Assembly: GCA_964019425.1 (NCBI GenBank)
Contig: OZ025794.1
Location: 558,001-622,000, forward strand
Source: Flectonema sp. DT1601
Lineage: Eukaryota; Euglenozoa; Diplonemea; Diplonemida; Diplonemidae
Direction of reading: 5' to 3'
DNA: 64,000 nucleotides
The notes beneath the pieces were generated by a model, which worked only from the letters and a program-made list of their open reading frames with translations, was not told the DNA's origin and searched no databases. A program made the translations under genes and the position numbers. This document shows, piece after piece, positions 59,265-64,000 of this stretch (positions within the stretch are counted from its first letter, which is position 1; the number at the start of each line of letters is the position of its first letter).

Positions 59265-60160
59265 CGCAAACTTCTTTACCTATCTTTTCCATATTTCTCT
59301 CTTTGAATGCACACGGTCGGAATACCGTGAGGCTTATTTAGTTTCTGTCCTTCAGTTCTCTTAAGTAATTATTTTGATGGATGACGAACCTAAAGACGAG
59401 GTACTTGTTGTACTTTTTACCCGTTATGTTGGGTGAATGCGGAATAATGAGCCTTACTGGGTTATCGATCCTTGAAATTAGTGGAATACTGATTTCTTTC
59501 GTTTTTTTTTTTGTTGTTTTAGCAAAATACGCCGAACGAGGTATGAGATCGCAAAAACCAAGTATACATGATCAGAGGCCTAGGGCTTGACGTGAATAGC
59601 TGTGGAGTGGCGAAACCATTTAGTGTTCTCAAGTCTGAGATCACCTCACTGAGCCGCACAGTACTGTCCTTTCGGAGTTTCTGTGAAGTAGCCCACGGAA
59701 CACTTTTCTAAGGATACAATCAGCCAAGCTACTCTGCTACTGACTTTCACGTGATCATCACGAGCTAGTAGTATATGTTATTATGAGGGTACTAAGGGGT
59801 TGATTTAAATCTTATTCGGGTGGAATTTTAAACCGAGACGGTGGGACGTGCACGCGTTAGTCGTAATTACGGTACAAAATTAAACTGTGTATGCCTCTCA
59901 GGATACACTGCTAGCGCCTTACCTTAATTTATTCCTTCCCTAGTTGAGATAGTCAAACCATCGCAGCTATTCCGGTGTATTTTTGGGCCACTGTCCTTTT
60001 TTTTTTTTCGAGTGCAAGACATCAGTCTGTATCTTGTATCTGAGAGCTGCAGACATTCACTTTGCTTGATGAAAATCGTCAGCCGCATTATTTATTTTTA
60101 TTTTTATTTTTTTAAACTTTTCCCTTTGCAGAGTGTTAACCCATTCTCTTAATATTACCT

Positions 60161-60212
60161 TCAGTCACTGCATCATAAATTACTAATGGTTTATGTTAGT
60201 TAACTTTGATAC
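60161..60212 (+). repeat. Short dispersed repeat (partner 39055-39108)
   Basis: Contains TCAGTCACTGCATCATAAAT, TACTAA and TTAGTTAACTTTGATAC, matching 39055-39108 with a few substitutions and small gaps. Confidence 0.55.
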
Positions 60213-62540
60213 AATACATATATTTATGTCTTTATAAATATTGCTCAAACTATTTTCCCCATTAAGCTTTGCGATTTATCGTTTTTTTTTTTTTTTTTTT
60301 TGTTTTTTTTTCGGTTTTTGTAATTTCTTTTTTTTTACCCTCCTGATTCGACCGAAACCTTAATTTAGGTTTTAGCCAGTTTTCAAGTTGCTTTATATTT
60401 ATACGGTATCAAGTGACTAAGTTACCCCTTCCTTGATTTATTTATCCAAGTCCCCCTTCAAATAACAACCAAAATCTACAAAGATAAATAACAAACAGAG
60501 TTTTTTTATTATTCTGCTTTTTTTGCTACTCCTGTTGTTAACTTTTATTACTTTCTAAAAGTTTGGGTACTCTACTGGTGCGGGTTACCCAGACCCCTCC
60601 CACAGTCGCTACGAACTAGTAACTGTAAAAAAGAAGTTTTTTTTTTTTTTTTTTTGTTACGAATACAACTAAACAGTATCTACACTCTAGATTTGCTAGC
60701 TGAAGTCATTCTGTCTTATTCGTTGACTGACTTACTTCTACACTATATATACTTGAGCATCACCGTAGTCACTGTATCTTTAACACATTATTAAGTTATC
60801 GTTTAAGTTATGATACAATACAGTTTACAAAATCAAACAACAATCCCCCACTGTCATCAGTTATGGGCTTTCTAAAGAGCTACTAAGTTTGCTTATTTAT
60901 TTATATTTAATTATAACTCGATTATAATACATTGAAACTCTAGCTTTTAAAGCTAATACACGACTAAAAGCATGGTTGTATTCTTCATATTACTTTGTAT
61001 TGTTGTGTCCTGGGTTACCGTACGGTGACGTTGGATTAAAAAACAAGCTAACCGAATAAGAAGAAGATTGTTGTATAAAAGTTGTACGAACCTTTGTGTC
61101 TACTTGCGGATATTCTTGTTGACCACTTCTAGGGTGGTGAACTCTACTTACCGCTGCTCGTGAAAGCGATGGTCAGATTTATTCACTTCTTAAAAAAAAA
61201 AACTTTTTTTTTTTTGTTGTTAAAAAAGCCAATGATTAGTGAAAATTAAAAAAAATTCATATCAGTCTTTCCTTATAGAAAATTAGGTTTTCCCAAATCA
61301 TGTTTTATGCAACATGTGAAACCATAAATCTCAAGCTTAAGCAGACTCTGCTGGGCTCTACCTCCTTACGCATTTGCTTGTTATTCAATTAAATCCTACA
61401 ACTTCCTTTTTATTTTATTTCTTATTGAGTAGTAGGGGAGGGTGTAGTGAAGAGCATTTCTTTCCTTCCTCATTAATTTTCGTAGCAATTTTAAACATCT
61501 TTAATCTCTTAAGGTACTACTGATTGGTTTATTGCGTTTGTTGTAAACTGACAACGTCAATACTATTTCAATTGCACACTGATGATGTTCTATGCGAGTG
61601 CCACAATGAATGCAAAAAAAAAAAAAAAAAAAAAAAAAACCCAAAAGCTGCGAGTAAGTTTCGATTATTTTTTTTTTCTTGTTTTTTTAATTATTTTGCT
61701 TGTACTTCCCACTCCTAACCAGTGACGTGTCACTTCCTTTTCTTGGTTAAGTCTGGAGTTAGTAGCTGCCTGTAAATTTGATAGCTTGTGTGCAACTTTC
61801 CTATTAACTTTCCTTGATTTCGAATAACCAAATCAAATATTCTACTTGCCTAATTTTTTTTCTCTTTTTGAAAATGGAGACTGCCTTCTAAAATAAATCT
61901 CTGGACGATGTAAAATCTCTGGGCTGATCTGTCATCTGAGATTACGTCGAACTGTATTGCTTCAAATTGTTAAAACTGAGCAAAAAAGACATCGAAGATT
62001 ATTTATACTCCTCCAGACTATACGAATCTCAAACGACATCGTGAGTGGAGTGATTGAAGTTTCTCGAAAAGAGAGCGCGGTAGTGTGCGAGAGATTAACA
62101 CGTACTGAGTGCTGGCGATCTGCTTAGCAGTGATGCAGCCCCTGAGGGGGGGTTCAATGCCTGATTATGGGTTTTCTTTTCTTTCTTTTCACTATTTTTT
62201 TTTCGCACTTCTTTTTTTTGTTGTGCATGCGCTCCAGCGATTTGTTGCTAATTCTATTATGCAGACTGATGAATATCTCGTCGCGCGAACTTCTTTTTGC
62301 CGCGGGATATTCTCGACTACCTGCAATTATGCGCCGTCATTTTTTTCTTTCGGTGCGAGGAATATTCCTTACCAACCTCTTCCCATTCTTAGTTTCCCCC
62401 CATCGTTGTTCTGGTTTTGTTATGGCTGAATAAGCTTCCGTTTCCGTCTTGAACGCGGTTGGTTGCGAATTTCTGTTTTATTTATTTATTTTTTTTAAAA
62501 GTATTTTGCCCGAATTAGTTACAATACTCTTTTAGGTTTA

Positions 62541-62629
62541 CGTTGCTGTTACCTCGTAGCTCTACGGGGTTAACTCGATGCTCCTTAGTTTGCTGTATCA
62601 GCGATGCCTGACATGCAATGCAATGGACT
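62541..62629 (+). repeat. Dispersed repeat of about 85 bp, copy 2
   Basis: Partner of 59180-59264. This copy contains an 8-bp hairpin (CCTCGTAG-CT-CTACGGGG) that is not kept in copy 1. Confidence 0.6.
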
Positions 62630-63342
62630 TCCTTATTTATCACAAGTAAATCTGTACCTTGTCTCTTAGAGATAAGTTTGCGAAGTGATGCGCTATTTTT
62701 TTTTGACTCGCGAATTGTTTTTTTTTTTTGATGAGAAGTAGGCCTGGAAAACCAATTGAAAATAATTATTATTTGTGAATGCGTATTCCTCTTAGAAGCA
62801 TGATAAGAAGCTTTGCAAAAATAAATGATCGGAAGCGATACGTAGTGTGTCATTTACTGTACTTCCATCGACTCATAGTCGATTTACTCATTAACCACCT
62901 TAGAGATTTTAAACACACTTTTATTAAAGCTAGGTCGTTTTTTTTTTTGTCGTTGTTAATTATTCTATGCTTTGCAAAACTTATTTTTACAATTGAAAAA
63001 AGAAAATCCAGCCGATAATTCTTGTTTCTAAAAGTTCTGTTTTTTAAAAAAAAAAAATTATTTTTCCTACTTATATTATTTTGCGAAGATCGAGTGTGCT
63101 GCGTATCAAACAGTGTTATTGTATTAGGAAGGCTGATTAAATTAGGCACTCTTTTTTTTTTATATCTTAAATTCTTTAATAAAGTTTATAAAAAAGTATG
63201 TACACAAGGAACTAATAATAAAACTGTATGACTGGTACCCCCGTGAGCTTCTCCAGAGTTTGACTTCTTCGATAAATAAAATGATTATTAAGTAAGTCGA
63301 TCATTTCTCTAATTGGGCACTCTTTTTTTTTTTTTGTTCTCT

Positions 63343-63402
63343 GCATTTAGCAAGAAAAGTAGGAGCGATGAAATGAGTGTTGGCGGCACACGTAACTTTC
63401 TC
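63343..63402 (+). repeat. Short dispersed repeat, copy 2 (partner 15493-15550)
   Basis: Starts GCATTTAGCAAG after a T tract and contains TGTTGGCGGCACACGTAA. It is the diverged partner of the segment inside the TM9SF intron insert. Confidence 0.45.
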
Positions 63403-63774
63403 AGTTTGAGTCAGTTCTCGATTTCGGGAGAACAATGCCAGTACTCTCATTGCGTATAACGCCAGAGATTTATTTTTTTTTAAAAAAAAAAGAAAACAAA
63501 AAAAAAAAAGTTTTGTTATTTTACTTGCGTTGTTCTGTCCTCCTATTACATATTTTTTTCTGTAAAATCTATCTAGCTCTATTGTACGGATTGGGTCTTC
63601 CTTAAATTAACATCTAGGGACCTGAAATTCTCCATAGAACAACGCATTCCGAATGACTCACTTATTATTTTCAAGGTGGGCATTTTTGCTTACCCCAAAA
63701 ATTAAATTGCGTAAGGAACACTGACCAAAAAAAAAAGAAAAAAAGAAGAAAATAAAACAAACAATTATTTTTGT

Positions 63775-63812
<38 letters not shown>

Positions 63813-64000
63813 CCTGTGGAAAAAGAAAAAAAGGAACAATGAATTCGTTACTTACCTCCCTAACATAACTTTGATAGCTATATTTATATCATTATACGTA
63901 TGCTCAACACAGTTAACCCTTCCCACACTCAATTTAACCCTATTAGCTTCCTTTATTGTTTATTTTTTACTCACTTACGGTTGCGACTGGTAGACGCTTA

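Larger units (their letters stand above)
57228..64000. other. Gene desert of 6.8 kb to the window end
   Basis: No convincing gene. A frame at 59381-59590 (69 codons, with one hydrophobic stretch and an upstream CTTCAG) is possible but unsupported. The region contains one hairpin element (57530-57640), three partners of short dispersed repeats (59180-59264 with 62541-62629; 60161-60212; 63343-63402) and many A/T tracts, the longest being the T run near 63780-63807. A slightly GC-richer block lies at about 59140-60000. The next gene may begin beyond the window. Confidence 0.55.

Noticed and set aside
59381-59590. 69-codon frame with a hydrophobic stretch and a nearby CTTCAG
   Set aside because: Possible small membrane protein, but the hydrophobic part comes from a T tract and nothing else supports it.
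62109-62433. Two overlapping + strand frames of about 90-106 codons
   Set aside because: Phe-rich because of T tracts, no sensible start context and no domain.
1-64000. CRISPR arrays, bacterial operons, riboswitches or an organelle genome
   Set aside because: No regularly spaced repeats, no bacterial ribosome-binding sites, and spliceosomal introns with eukaryotic nuclear gene families throughout.

Overview
The window is eukaryotic nuclear DNA from a flagellated protist. It is strongly AT-rich, with dozens of long poly(A) and poly(T) tracts between genes and in introns, and almost none inside coding exons. Every convincing gene (20 in all) lies on the + strand. Most predicted start codons follow a pyrimidine-rich stretch ending in AG within about 10-80 nt, which looks like trans-splice acceptors in a polycistronic unit. 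Six genes also contain ordinary GT-AG introns (12 in total), mostly 63-89 nt. A one-way gene array, probable trans-splice sites, a receptor-like protein with a degenerate cyclase domain and a rich flagellar gene set together suggest Euglenozoa, perhaps a diplonemid or an early-branching kinetoplastid. This is inference: no rRNA or spliced-leader gene is visible to settle it.

Layout. 1-1.9 kb: no gene. 1.9-12.1 kb: two unknown proteins, a TBC-domain Rab GAP, a DCAF8-like WD40 protein, a 95-residue membrane protein, a large unknown membrane protein and an unknown soluble protein. 12.4-16.9 kb: a five-exon TM9SF (nonaspanin) gene whose third intron is swollen to 2.4 kb by a GC-richer insert with minus-strand coding-like sequence. 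18.2-21.1 kb: a zinc-binding/TPR protein and a TRF4-like nucleotidyltransferase that has lost catalytic residues. 21.1-27.8 kb: a gene desert with repeats and a possible LINE fragment. 27.8-30.7 kb: MCM2 in three exons. 31-48.9 kb: a run rich in axonemal proteins (SAXO-like, a CFAP161/calcyphosin-like fusion, a Kelch protein, an IQ-motif protein, an STPG/SHIPPO protein), interspersed with a PH/WW protein, a large signal-peptide protein and a small secreted cysteine-rich peptide. 49.4-52.6 kb: a tandem pair of PhyH-type dioxygenases. 53.3-57.2 kb: a LamG receptor with a degenerate cyclase domain. 57.2-64 kb: a second gene desert with repeats.

The genes form no single pathway, but the 31-49 kb stretch groups several microtubule-inner or axonemal families. 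The main non-gene signals are: (i) a four-copy dispersed element of about 110-150 bp with a conserved terminal helix, a small hairpin and an A tract; (ii) a clean difference between the A-rich acceptors of cis introns and the pyrimidine-rich acceptors in front of start codons; (iii) sequence homogenisation between the two dioxygenase genes. All coordinates and splice sites were read by eye.
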